Of a stretch of DNA of 64,000 bases, positions 1 to 13,100 are shown one piece after another; the first letter of the stretch is position 1; the number at the start of each line of letters is the position of its first letter. The position numbers were made by a program, and so were the translations under genes. Below the pieces are notes generated by a model. The model was not told the DNA's origin. It ran no database searches and saw only the letters and a list, made by a program, of their open reading frames with translations. Source of the stretch: Chelydra serpentina (Eukaryota; Chordata; Testudines; Chelydridae); NCBI GenBank assembly GCA_037349315.1, contig JBAIAC010000007.1, forward strand, positions 54,151,001 to 54,215,000, in the 5' to 3' direction.

Positions 1-1620
1 GGAATGTTTATTAGGAGCTTTTTAACACCTTAACTGAAGGAGCAAAAGTGCTGAATCTTTAAGAAGCTCTTCCTTTATTCAAAAGCTTAGTATTTAACTA
101 AATAGATGGTAATGATAAAAACCAAGCCCCCAGTTTTACATTTGACTAAAATCCCTGCTCCTCAACTTTGTCTTTTCTACCTCCTCTGATGATATCACTT
201 CACTAGCTCTTCAGTAATGAGACTTCTGGCTTAACCCGAACCAGGATTTCCTAATATAAAACAAAGTTTTTAAAATGTCAGGCCTTCTTGTATAATCTCA
301 CACAGAAGCAAAAATAAGCACTAGCCTCATTTCCCCCCCCCCCTCATCTTAAATTAAGGTATTTTAGCATCTTTGTTGCTGTCTACATCAAGAGCCACAC
401 CTCACCACTTCCAGGATTGGCTCTTACTGGGACGACCCCAAGTATCTTCCAGCCAGCCTCGGCCAGAAGGTGTTTTTATCCTCCCCTGGAAGTAGAAGGT
501 AGCACTAGTTTTCCCTTTGTCCTCTGATCAGAATTACCAAGCAACATACAGTGCTTGGGTTAGAATGATTTTAACCCCAAAAATGTGATCTGAAATTAAG
601 GCCTTATTTTAGATGGATAAGCAGAAGCATCATGACCCTCTTTTTGGAGCATCTTTAAACCTCTGGCAACAACGTGTGTAGGAGGAGTTAAAATATCAAG
701 CCCCGCCCAGTGGTTGACTTGTTTGTTTTTACTTTGTATATTGATCCAACGAAAGAGCCAACACAATAACCAAACCCCTCTAACATGTTATTTTGATGAG
801 GATTAAACTGGATTACCAAAGCTAGCACATTTCGTCCCTGCTTAAAATGGCAATTTACATTTCAATTTCCATTTACTGTACCAACGGGTCTTTCAGAAGT
901 GTTCTCTCTCTCTCTCTGCTGGCAAAGCATTGATTGATCCTTAGCAACCACTCAAAAACTAAAACCAAACTCAAAAGCTTTCAAAGACTTTTAAAGAAAA
1001 CTTAGTGAAAGTTTGCAGCAACCCAAGAAGCAGAAACAATTTTAAACCACCTTCCCCAAACCCAGAATATGCAGCTGCCCAGAAAGATTGGATTTAAAGT
1101 AAGTTAAGCAGTGCCCTCTGGTGCTTTGCAGAGGGAATACAGCTACCCAAAGCCTTATAAAATTGAAGCTGTGAAGTTTTGTTACATTTGGGCCATGGCC
1201 AATGCCAAGGCATGGTCAAACTTTTTGGCTATGGTAGAGATGCAGACTGTCAACATATTCTGTAACACAATGTGGCCTCTAAAGCCATCTGCTGTTTCCC
1301 ACTTTATGGTTGCTACTTGCAATCCAGATCCCCATAAAAAGATGAAGATGGGGAGGAGGGAGGGAGGGAGGCAGCAATCGCTGGTGATTTAAGGAACCAC
1401 TGGAGGCAGAGGAAGCCAGAAAATAGCTTGATCCACTTTTTGCAACAAGGACCACTGGAAGATGTCAGGCGTGTTTGTGAATGCACCAATACATGCCACC
1501 CAACCTCTTCCACTATCATTTCACTGCACACTGTAAGTGAGGAACCTCTTCCAGTGAGGCAAACATTGTGATTTGAATTCAAAGACCTAAACACCTGTTG
1601 TAAAAAGCATGAAAGTCATA
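1..1620. other. intergenic, no gene recognised
   Basis: AT-rich sequence downstream of RPAP1. It holds a C run at 333-343 and a CT run at about 903-918. The short open frames here have no recognisable content. Confidence 0.6.
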
Positions 1621-1800
1621 GAATCATAGAATATCAGGGTTGGAAGGGACCACAGGAAGTCATCTAGTCCAACCCCCTGCTCAAAGCAGGACCAATCCCC
1701 AATTTTTGCCCCAGATCCCCAAATGGCCCCCTCAAGGATTGAACTCACCACCCTGGGTTTAGCAGGCCAATGCCCAAACCACTGAGCTATTCCCTCCCCC
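1621..1800 (-). repeat. tortoise-type tRNA SINE with CR1 tail, copy 1
   Basis: On the minus strand, a tRNA-like head with A box TAGCTCAGTGGTTTGGGC is followed by a B-box-like region and a CR1-type tail ending in a TTCTATGATTC repeat. Its length of about 180 bp equals that of the second copy at 45130-45308. Pol III would transcribe such elements, and CR1 machinery mobilises them. Confidence 0.85.
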
Positions 1801-1802
1801 CA

Positions 1803-2013
1803 AGCTAGTGCACTAAAAACGGAAGTGTAGCTGCTGCAGTGTGAGCAGCGAGGGTCTCAGACAGGATTGTATTCGGGGCGGCTAGCCCCTCCTACGGCTT
1901 CCATCATGGTGGCTACACTTCCATTTTTAGTATGCTAACTAGATCAGAGCTAGCGCAGGTATGTCTGCTTGAGCTGGAAATTACACCTTCAGACTCCAGT
2001 GTAGACATACCTA
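1803..2013. mobile_element. MITE-like DNA element with inverted arms
   Basis: Inverted segments AAAACGGAAGTGTAGC (about 1816-1832) and GGCTACACTTCCATTTTT (about 1912-1929) face each other. A second short inverted pair, GGTATGTCT...AGTGTAGACATACC, ends the block. It looks like a non-autonomous DNA transposon; the superfamily is not resolved. Confidence 0.55.
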
Positions 2014-3644
2014 CAGATGACACATTCCAGCAGCTATTCTCTCACACAAACATCACTATTACTGGCTCTTGGAATGGTGAGAGAAGGTCAGTAGAACAAG
2101 CAGTGCTTCCCAAAAATAAGTCATGGTCTTCCAGTGAGTCATAGGTACACAACCCTCCACTGTATGTGCGCCCCAGGTTCAGTACCCAGGTTTCTGAGTA
2201 CCAGGATTCAAACTCCCCACCTGTAGGCAAGGTAAGCCCCATATACCAGCACAGGGGACCCCAAACCTCTGAATTGAAGAGGAATCCACAGAGCGTTGCT
2301 CCGTGGCCACCATTATTTACCATATTGTGTGGTATTCCCAATGTATTAACCATCTGCCCGTGATAGGGGCAACCAACCCCACGTAAGAGGTTAAATAAAG
2401 AGAGGGAATGAGCATCCCCTTTGTTCCAAAAAAGCTACAGAACTATATATGAAATGTCATTAGCTAATTCAATTATCAAATGGGCAACTAGCAGCCGTTA
2501 AATCTTTCTCCATATTTTTCCTGAAAGAGTACGGCTGGGTCTCTTGTCAGGGTGAGACTCAGAAAGTGGAAAAGGTTTCAGTAAAAGTTTTATCATAGCT
2601 AGCATTTTTAAAAGAAAAAAAAATCAATACTGGCTACTTCTTGCATGTCTGGCTTTATGAGCTATTGATTTTCAGCTGTGAAAGACTTCAGATCAGAAAC
2701 CGCACCAGAAAAAGGATAAGAATAGAAAAAGGATTAAAAAAGAAACACTAGCACTGCCCAGAACCTGCTTGAAATAAAAGAGGGGAAAACTGCTGCAGGA
2801 GAATGAGATTTTTACCCTTCTGGGGACCTTGGGACTGGGAAGAGAGGCGCACAACCTTTCACTTATAGGTCACTAGTTCAAATTCAGTCCAGGCTAGCAG
2901 CAAGTTACAAAGTCATTACCATCTGACAGCAGGTCAGGGGCCTACACAAAATGAGTTAGTTGCCTGCAAGGGAGTGGATTGTTCAGAGCAGTAAGCATGG
3001 ACTCCAGTGTGTCTGCTCATGGTAGTAAGTGCTGTGCCTGGCAATGGGCGGAGTTATTTTTGTCACTACACTGCTAGCCCCGGTAGCTAAGGTTAAAATA
3101 CAGGATTAGGACAGGGAGGCTAGTCGAGGGTTGGGAGTTTCATTATTAAACATACTGATCCTTTAGCCTAGTAACGTCTACTTTAAGCCTTAAATTCTAT
3201 TCACCAAAAGACAATCAATGCACATTCTAGTCAAACAATCAGAGACCTATTTTTTCTTATGGGGAGTGGTAGACGCTGCTAAACATCCTGTCCTGCAGAG
3301 AGATAATTTTGTTAAACCTAACAAGATGAAAAAATAAGGGGAGAAAAAGCATCTCCTAGCCCATTCAAGGCAACACCATGGGAGGATGTGCGCAGAGCCC
3401 GGGTTTCTAGCATAGTTTCCTTAGAGGTTTGACACAGTACAACTGTGTGGCTTACTGAGTGCACGCAGCACTTTCTGACAGAGACTGCTGGAGAAAAGGA
3501 CACTTCCACAGAACCAGCTTCTTCCTTCCCTCACATTGCCAGCGTATAGAAAAAACCCTGCAAAGCTCAGGATCCAGAAAAGCGAGGGAGAAGCTAGCAT
3601 TCAGAAAGTGGGGATGGCCACGGAAATCACATTAAGAAAATCAG
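2014..3644. other. intergenic; one degenerate repeat, otherwise nothing
   Basis: No coding signal. A stretch at about 2840-3090 resembles another at about 15390-15640 (shared TTCAAA-type box and AAAATGAG block), suggesting an old dispersed repeat. Confidence 0.45.
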
Positions 3645-3998
3645 ACTTCCATCAGAAAGGATTGAACTTTATTTCACTTCATTTAGTTTATTCAATCAGT
3701 CTGCACTCACATTCCACTACACAGGCATGTTTATTTCACGCTCTCCAGTCCCAAGCAGCAGCAAGTCAGAGAGAATCCAAAAGGATGTTCCAGCACTAGA
3801 CATACCTAGGCTACGTACAGATCATCCACATCCTTAGAAGCCATGTAATGTGCTGAAAGGGTTTATTTGCCTTTCCCTTCGCCAATATGGCAAAGATGCG
3901 CAGGCAACATTGCACCCCATGGAGTTCACTTAAATTTTTTCATCAGCTTGTCTAAAATGACCTTTCCCAACCCTCAGTCCTTCTGTCGCTGAGATGCT
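3645..3998 (-). terminator. RPAP1: RPAP1 3' UTR and poly(A) signals
   Basis: Minus-strand AATAAA hexamers occur at 3867-3862, 3692-3687 and 3673-3668. The closely spaced lower pair is the likely main site, giving a 3' UTR of about 350 nt. The exact cleavage point is not visible. Confidence 0.6.
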
Positions 3999-4157
3999 TC
4001 ACTCTGGGTCTGACATCTGCATGTTCTCCTTGGGCTCTTTCTTGGTCACCATTTGCAGGTAATTCAGTCGAATGGGAGGGAGCTGCTCATAAAGGTCAAT
4101 GCCCATCGGGCTCTCTGGGTTGGGCACTTTATAGTAGAGAAGATGCTTTTTCAACAC
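3999..4157 (-). CDS. RPAP1: RPAP1 exon 25 (residues 1385-1436, stop)
   Basis: Acceptor TTCTTCAG|GTGTTG. It encodes [15 protein letters not shown] and [16 protein letters not shown]. It ends in a charged tail that differs from mammals, then TGA at 4001-3999. Confidence 0.95.
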   Translation of the reverse strand: MLKKHLLYYKVPNPESPMGIDLYEQLPPIRLNYLQMVTKKEPKENMQMSDPE

Positions 4158-7100
4158 CTGAAGAAAGAAGCAGCCATTAAGTATGGTGGGAGCAAGTGAG
4201 AATCTAAAATTTGTGGGGTGTTAGCTCTCTCTGAGGAAGATTCACTTCCTTCCTCTATGCTCTATTTGCCTGAAGTTACCCCATTTGCACACAACCACAA
4301 TGCCCACCCCACGTCCTTGCGCCCATCAGCACTCAGAGACGGGTTCTGACTGGGATGCAGGGAGCCCACCATAGACAATGGGTACTAACAATGTATATAT
4401 TTATCATTTGTGTAATAAAAAATATAGCACCGCAGACTGGCATGGTGCCTCATGACAAGACGGGTTGAGAAGGAAGAGGTTTTGTTTCTTTGAAAAGATG
4501 ATTTCTGGGAAGGGGGAAGAACATGTGAACTTATTTTATACTTTTTTTTAAGTCTAGTTTAGAAGGTTAGCAGAGGAGAGTGGGCCATGAAAACCCATGC
4601 AGGCCCCCTGCTCATGGCTGAGCTAGAATGGAACCTCCCCACAGACCTCGAGGTATCCGGATATACTAGTGCTCAAGCCAGTTTCATGGAACAAGAGAAC
4701 AGGAAACCCATCTCACTCTCAAAAGGCATCTATGTCATTCATTCATTTGTAAGGAGGTCAGTATAGTGCTGTCAGAGCTCAGGTTTAGGAATTAGAAGCC
4801 AAAACACTGTCACTACATTTTCACTTGCTCAAGAGAGCAGTGACTCATATTTAATCTACCAAGGGTGGATAAATGGGGAGTCCAATAGCCAAAGCTGAAT
4901 CTATGATGATTCAACACCAGTATAATTCTGCTCCGAGTAGAACAGTTGGGTGCTGGGGAGCCTACCTCATCCACCAACAGCCAGGTCTTCCACAGCATGC
5001 TTCTCCGAGCAGCATCAGCCTCCTGGGAGCAAAACAGAGATGCTCAGCTCAACGCAGCAAAGCCTGAGGTGTTCATATTTTTCCTTCAGGCGGCGCAGCA
5101 CTCCTGAGGCAGTTCTGCCTATTGTTACGCTGCATCAGACAGCCATTTGTTCTAGAGCAGAACAACTGAATATGCAGTAGCTGTGACACCCTCACCCTCC
5201 TCTTCTCCCCCAAGTGAGGAAGGTTTTGGAGGCAGTGGGGTCAACAGGGTCGCTCTCAAATTGCCACAGCTCAAACTCTACTCTTGCCTCTTGGCATTTC
5301 AACTCTCAGGCCTCATACATTATATAATAGAGAGAAGCAATCTAGTGCTTAGAGCAAGGAACCAGGAGCATGGACTGCACGGCTCCTAGCCCGGTAGCTG
5401 AACCCCAAGATTATCAGGACATACCTGTGTTGTGCTATCCTGAGAGAAAATGAAGCTATTCACATGAGCAACAGCCACAGCATAAAGAACAGGGCACCAG
5501 GTATGACGCAGCGCACCAGTGACCAGTGTTCGGAAATACTGTCTCAAGAGGTTCAGGTTGTCCTCGGGAGGCGAGGTGTACCGCTCCAGCGGCACAGGAA
5601 ACTGCAACAAAGCCAAGAGAGCACCATCACCCTTCCCGAAGGGTTTGTGTCACTGACCGACAGGACAAGCTCCTCTGCAGAGCGTCCTCAAATACTTCCT
5701 CTGCTTACAGACAAAATAGTCATAGATTCCAAGAAGAGAAAGGGCCATTGTGATCATCTAGTCTGACCTTGTGTATAAAACAGGCCATAGAACTTCCCCA
5801 AAATAATTCCTAGAGCAGATCTTTTAGAAAAACATCCAATCTTGATTTAAAAATTGCCAGGGATGGAGAACCCAGCACAATTCCAGTTGTTTCAATGGTT
5901 AATTACCCTCACTGTTAAAAATTGACCCTTTATATCCAGCCTGAATTCATCTAGCTTCAAGTTCCAGCTACTGGATCATGTTATACCTTTGTCTGCTAGA
6001 CTGAAGAACATTCTATTGGATACAAAATTTTGGTTGCCTTTATGGTCGTGGGTAGTGAATGAAACAGTGAGGAGTTGGCAGGTGAAGCACATTCAAGTTA
6101 TGCAGGAGAGTCACTCTAGCATGACCGCATCCCACTAATGTGACAGTGAGATTAATATATTGATATATGCATCTAACCAGAAAGGGGCAAGCAGACAATG
6201 GGGCAGAGTCTACACTACTGTTTGGAAGGTTCACCTTTGCATTTCCTGACTTAACTGTCCACCTTAAAAAAGCATTAACAAAGCTTTTTGACCTAACTTC
6301 CTAGGGTCTTCAAAAATATAATTTTCAGCTGATTTTCCTCAAGTATGCAATGTTAGGAGGATCGTCTCTGTTAAATCAATTCCAATTACTTTTCAAATCA
6401 AGTAAAGGCAACAGTCCTCACTGACAAAAAGATGTCTGTGCCAAGTTTCAAACTTCAGTCTTTGTTGTAGCAACAGTGTCACTGGAATTTTTCCCCTTGT
6501 TTAAAGTATTTTTTCCACTACTCTCCTATAACTTAAGAAAAAGGAGAGATTTTGTTCAAACTTTCCAAAACAAAATTAATTTTCGAGCAGTAACAAAGCA
6601 TGGAAAATATCAACGTAAATATTCAGTGTTCCATAAATGTACGAGCATGTGAAAACAAGGGATCAGAATTGAAATTTTCTGTAACCTTCGCTAGTCAGAA
6701 GCCCCTGTATTCCATGGCTTTGTGGCTGTGGAATCCAGGCCAGACCATAGCATTGTGCTCCAGAATTAAAGCCTCCATTTAAAATGGATGACAACTTAAA
6801 TGCCAACATGTTGCTATAGCACTCCTAATCATTTTATTAAAAGAACTAGCGAGTGTGCTCAGCCCATAATCCTAACACCTTTCCAGCTCCTCCCCATTGC
6901 TGTAAGCCCCCAAATGATCCCTACTTAGTGGCTAAAACCTCCAGCAGCCCCCAATAAACATAATCATAAAAGCGGAGTTGTCAATAGAAATTTTTTTTGG
7001 CATATAATATACCGAAGATATGGGGAGAGTGTAAAATACACTGAAATTAACACAGGCTGTACTGTATTAATGAATACAACCTTCTATGCAGGTTGTATTA

Positions 7101-10100
7101 TTCAATTTCCCACTGAATTCTGTAAAAACCTCTGATTTGGTTATTTAACTGAAGCTGCTGCAGAATTTCCAGCACTCCAGCAAGAGTGCAACAGAATCCA
7201 GGAACCGCCCCTCCATCCTCTCCTCCCACCTTGAGGTTAGGTTCAGTTTGGCAGAGAGTACCGAGGATCTTGACTACAGCAGGCACTGTCGGCAACTGCT
7301 ACTATAGTCCTGAATTGAAGGAATATCGCTGTCAGTCCATGTGACATTTTATGTTCCATATATTGGATTTCTTCAGCAGGAACAAAGAACTTGCCAACTA
7401 AGAAAGTATAACTGCCACACAGGAAAGAAACAGCTAGAATGCCCAATGCAGAAAGGGAAGAATAACGACAGTGATAATATCCCAGTTCGGGGAATAAAGT
7501 GACTTCCAAGTAGTGTGCCTAGAGGTTACCTGTTTGAGTGGCACTCCCAGGGCTCTCAAGGTGCTCACATGTTCCCCGAAAACTGCCAGCCGCAGCTGCA
7601 CGCTGAACCGCCTCTGCAAAGGGAGGAGAACAAAGGCTCCAAAAAGGGGGTCACCAAAGGAGACTCCTTCAAACTGTTCCAGGACACTTATATAGAGGTC
7701 ATGGAATGATGCCAAGCCAGGGAGAGGAGCATCCAATTCCAGGGAGTCCAGGACCTTGGGTTGGCAATACAGAGCGAGAAGGGAAGCTGTGTAGCAATGA
7801 ACAGGTCCTTCCAGGAACAGGTCACCGCCTGTGAGGAACACACACATAAGCCGTGCCAGTTTGGCAGCAGCTGGGATGTTCTGAAGTACTCTGGCACGCC
7901 ACGTTTCCAGGAGCAGGACCCACTGCAGATTCCGGGTCACAGTGTTCACTAGATCAGGTGGAAGAGAGTTCAGTACAGCCCCCCGTGTCTCTGCACCAGT
8001 CACTTTGCTGTAGAGGCTGATAAGAGGAAAGAATGGCCAGTCAGAGGGTAGGATGGGTCCTTTGACTTCAGGAAGCAGCAACGATTGGACGAGGTAAGTT
8101 TGTCCGTGGTAGGCTACCTGGGAACGGGCAAGAGCAGGCTCCAAGTGAACAAACTGAGAGAGATAACAGGCACGAATGAAAGGGAGATGCTGGTATGATT
8201 CTCCCAGCAACACACCCCGGCGGGGTTTGGGGAAACCTGCTGCCACTGAGCAAGGCTGTGCCAGCTTTGTGCTTGTGCCCAGATGTAGGATATCGGAGAA
8301 ATCAGCCGCTTCTGGCCCTCCAGTTTTCCCTTCTCTGTAAAATAAAGACAAACATAACAAATATTGGTACTTAACCCCTGCCTGTGAGCACACAAAATCA
8401 GACTGTGCGCCCCTATATTTCCTTTCCAAGGTCAGGAACAATGGAGTACCCAGCAACACTGAACCCATCTATGGCTCCGAGCTAGCATGACATGACACTT
8501 TTAGCATCCCAGATGCCATTGGCAGGTCGCTGCTGTGAGGAAGATCATGCGCTCTCAGCTGGCAAGAGCACAGCCCATTGCCATAAAGAAACATACACCC
8601 TGATAGAGTTCTTGCTACTCTGAAGGGAAGCAATGATCTTTGGAAACGCGCAGTGCCGGATGAAGTGCCAACAGGTGTTATCTGTCTAGGTAGATAACAC
8701 GCTTGGCTGCGCAGTGCTGTCAGGGCACTGACGTGAGAAAACACACACTGCAGGAGCCCCATTTGCATTGACAGGGCAATACTCACTCTGCTGGTTTTGC
8801 AGCTGGCTTTGATAAGGGATTGAGAGAGAGAGAGAGATACGGTCTAGTGCTCAGACTACAGGACAGAGAAATCAACCCCCAAAGATCTAATCTCAGCTCA
8901 GTCACTGATTTCAACTACAGCTTCCTTAACCATTAGAGGGAGACTACCGGGAAGGCTGTTGTGGAGGATTAGATTGTGTTTGTAATGCACTTTGAACACA
9001 AAAATAAGTGGAGAAGTCTGAAGTATTTTTATGGTGGGTTCATCCAGCCTCTTCCAGGGATGTACCATTGCTCCATGGCAAGCTACAGGGAGACACTCAG
9101 AAGCAATACAAGGCCCAACTGCCCCCACTGCCAAACACTGAAAGCCTCACAGCTGTGATGCTCAGTCTCCACTAGTTTGAGGTAGAAAATATCTCTGGTT
9201 ACCTCTTAAACCTTCAGCTTTACCATACTGGAGCAAATTGTGCAGGTAGCTAAACATTAAGGGTGAAAGGGAGATTTAGAAAGGTCTTCCAATGGGGGGC
9301 AGAGAACAGTAGTGGGCAAGATTTCCATCTGCTTCACAGATCTAACCAAATCTTGACTCAACATTAGTGCCTCGCTGCTGTCAGGAAGGTGAGACTACAA
9401 GATGGGGTGGAAGGACACCTGCCATGAAGAGGAGGGGGAAAGCAAATCATCATGTCTCTCTCATTACCAATGTGCTGGAGAGAAACCTGAAGGTTATGCC
9501 TCCAGCCCTCACCAACAGGTTACGTTGCAGAGGAATGCACTATGGTGTCTGTCTTCACTCAGGCCACACATGTCTACACTGCAATTAGACAGGCGTGGCT
9601 GCTCCCTGCCAGCCAACTCGGGCTCGTGGGGCTCAGGCTAAGGGGCTGTTTACCTACGGGGTAGACGTCTGGGCTTGGGCTGTAGCCCAAGCTCTGGGAC
9701 CTTCCCACCTAGAGGTTGGGTGCCAGCCCGAGCCTGAATGTGTACACTGCAATCCAACAGCCCCTTAGCCGGAGTCAGCTGGCACGGACTGTGGGTTTTT
9801 AATTGCAGTGTAGTCACACCCATAAAGGCTGAAAATCATAACTATGATCTAATGTAAAAATCCATTTTCCCCTTCTTTTCCAAGAGATTTCCCACATCCC
9901 AAATTACAGGCAAGGAGTGAGGTTCTTAAGGGAAAAACATGCAAAGCTTACGGAATGAATTCTGGATTAAAAGCGAGACCCAAAAGGAGCTCATGAGCCA
10001 GATGCTCACTTCCTGGCAACAGACGGCTTAACAATGCCATGGCAACACAGTGATGGAGCGAGGCATGCTGGGCATAATCCGGACAAGTGCCTGCCTGCAC

Positions 10101-13100
10101 AGGAAACAAAAACCCAACAGGTGAGAACATTGCAGCATGTCTCAAGGAGGCAGTTACAATAAGTCAGAGGGGCAGTTAGCTGGCCTGGGGGCATCAATGG
10201 ACCAGAGGTGTATTAGATGTTGAGTCAGAGCACGGGAACAGCCAGTTTTCATATGGAGATAGTTTTCCTCCCCTTTTTGTCCTAGACCTTTAGGTAGTGT
10301 TTCTGTACATTAATAAAACAGCCTCTGTTCAAGTCCAGAGGCAGCTGTCTTTCAATAGTGGGTGAAAGGATTCCTGTAGTTACAGTCTGCAAAGTGATTT
10401 GGGATCTAAGGCTCTGTATAAGTAACTGTAAAATGACGATAGTTTTGGCTAGTAGGTGAGTTGGGCAGTCAGAGGCAAGACAAAGACCAGCTGATTCAAG
10501 AATCAGTTGCCTGCCTGGTATGTTAGCTGGTAAGGGAGCCAAGGGTGAGGCTTGCTGTCAGGGTAAGAATGATTAAGGTGCTGGGAGGTTACCATTTTCT
10601 GAGCCAATGCTAGCACAAAGTACTGCAGATGGTATTCATGCCGCAGGATCCAGGCAGATGAAGGGGTTATGGAGGGAGGTCTGGTGGGCCAGCTCTGGAG
10701 CAGGTAGTCCTTCAGACCTTTGAAGTCTAGCACAGAGGTGTACTGTAGAACCAGAAATGGAGCAAATACCATTAACAACCCACTCAGGGAGAGAATCCTC
10801 TCCCATATCTGTCACCTCGTCCCTCACAGAGAATAGCTGTAGGCTACTTCAGACAAGGGTATTCAAATGCACTCAGATTACCTGATGAAACCTCCGTCCT
10901 CTCCACTGCAGTGAGAGGCTCTACTTCAGAGATTCCCAGTCTTTTGACTTTTTTTACCTTGCATACATCCAATCACAACCAGGCCTCCTTGTGTGAACAT
11001 CAGAATCATCTGTACCAGATCCCATGGTGCTTCAAAAGAAGGCACACGGGGAAATTCAGCACAATGGTTTACGTGGCTTCTGTTGTTATATGAGGAGGAT
11101 GCAGCTGCCCGGGTCCAAGCAAAGTCACTTTAGCAGAAGACCAGAAAGCAGATTTGAGGTGGGCCTGTACCAGTCATTTTTTCTCCAGCAAAGTATGGTT
11201 TGGGGGGGTTCTGTCATCGCCTGCTCACATGCATTTGAATTTATTCACTGCCACTATCTTTTCATTAACAGAAATCAGAGTTAGAAGAAACCTATTAGGT
11301 CACATAGTTCATCCCCAGGGAGTTAATACAGAGTAAATCTCAACACAATATATTCGCCAGTGCTTTAGGCTACTTTTAGATGTCTCTGGCCATGAACTTC
11401 TGCTTCTTTAAGTAGATTATCCACAATGTAGTGGTTTAGCTGGCAGAAAGGATGGGTATCAAGAAAACCTAAGTGTCTCTTTGTTTAATTTCTTCCCTTT
11501 ACTCCAGTTATATCTCCTTTGACAACCCTAAACAATTATTCTCTACCCCTACTCCACGGTGTTTAGATTTTTCAAATATTCAGGTATATCCCGCACATTA
11601 GCCATCACTTAGCTGAACTATAAATATTTATCTGTTCTGATCTTTTCCTATAAATCAATCCTTTGAGCACTGTGATTGTTTTTTCGCTGAGTTATTTCCA
11701 GCATCTCTAAGTCCTTCGGCTACTGAGGATCCCACGACTGAACACGCTATTTGAAGTGTCGTCTCACAGGATTTGAATAGAGAGGGGACTCCTTGCCACT
11801 AGCTACTTTTTTTTCTCTTCAGCAAAAAGAAACTATTGTTCAGCTTAAGTTACCCTACACTATTACCCTTGAATCATGTGTGCAGTTCCTACCCCCTTGC
11901 TGGGCTATCACTCATGCAGCATTCATAGCCAGAAGCCAACACTCACCTTGCTGACCAGCCCTTTGTGGATATGGGTGACATTGTTGATGAGGAAGAGGAG
12001 GGCAGTGAGGAAGGGGAAGGGTGACTTGGAGCCAGCTAAACTCATCAGGGGTTTCCTGCCAGCGCAACTCAAAGACACAATGCTGGGGATAGACTCTGGT
12101 GCCGGGGAACAGGACAGGGGATTGCATAGAGCAGAGCACGGCCTGTGTGAAGAGAGACATGGAGATCAGGTCACGGGCACTCATTTCACTGACAGCTTTG
12201 GTAGTAAGTTGCAGATAGAATCCCACATCTCAGAAACACCCATACGATAAACTGTAGCCAAATAGAGTATCCCAGGGATTGTGTGCGTGTACAATACCGA
12301 GCAATATGGGGCTTGCACCCCTCTGGCCCCCACCCCCAGCCCGACTCCACCCCTGCCCCAAAGTCCCCGCCCAAACTCCGCCCCTCCCTGCCCCTATTGG
12401 ACCCCCAAATCCCCAGCCCTGCCTCCTCACCCCCAGCACGCCACGTTCCCCCCGCTCCCTCGACGCAAGCCCTGGGAGGGAGGTGGGAGAAGCAGGACCT
12501 GGCGGCACGCTCAGGGGAGGAGACAGAGTGGGGGTGAGCTGGGGTGGGGAGAGCACTCACCAATTTTTCACCGTGGGTGCTCCAGCCCCAGAGCACCCAC
12601 GGAGTCGGCGCCTATGATATGGGGCACTAATTGGAGCGGTTAGGCAGTACTGCAATAGCAAATAATGTAACATGTTGGTTCTAATGGATTTCAATATTTT
12701 GCTGAACTATTCACAGGGTCCAGGAACACAGAGCACAAAACCCCATCTCTTATGTTGTGCGTTCAGAACTACTGGGCCATAGATATCCAAACAGACTAAC
12801 ATTTTTCCATAGGTAAATGTGACCCAGATTGCCAAAGAAAATCCTACCCACAAAGACTGCAGAAGCCAGCCCCTATCTAGAAGACAGGAATTGGAAAATA
12901 TGCTGGATTTTTCAGAGTGCCTCCTCACACATCTCTGGTGTGCGGGAAGCGAGCACGTCAGCATTCTCTAGTCCCTTTAAAATAAATCTTCATCTGTAGA
13001 ATTTTGTTTAAGACGGCTGTTTGCACATCACCGACCTTCCAACAAATGGATCACAAGGGCACACTCATGACACAAAATTGCTAAGTTCTGCACTTTCAGC

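Noticed and set aside
11912..12226. 104-codon open frame over exon 19 in the phase-0 frame
   Set aside because: It overlaps RPAP1 exon 19 but in the wrong frame. The phase-2 frame matches the family and fits both neighbours.
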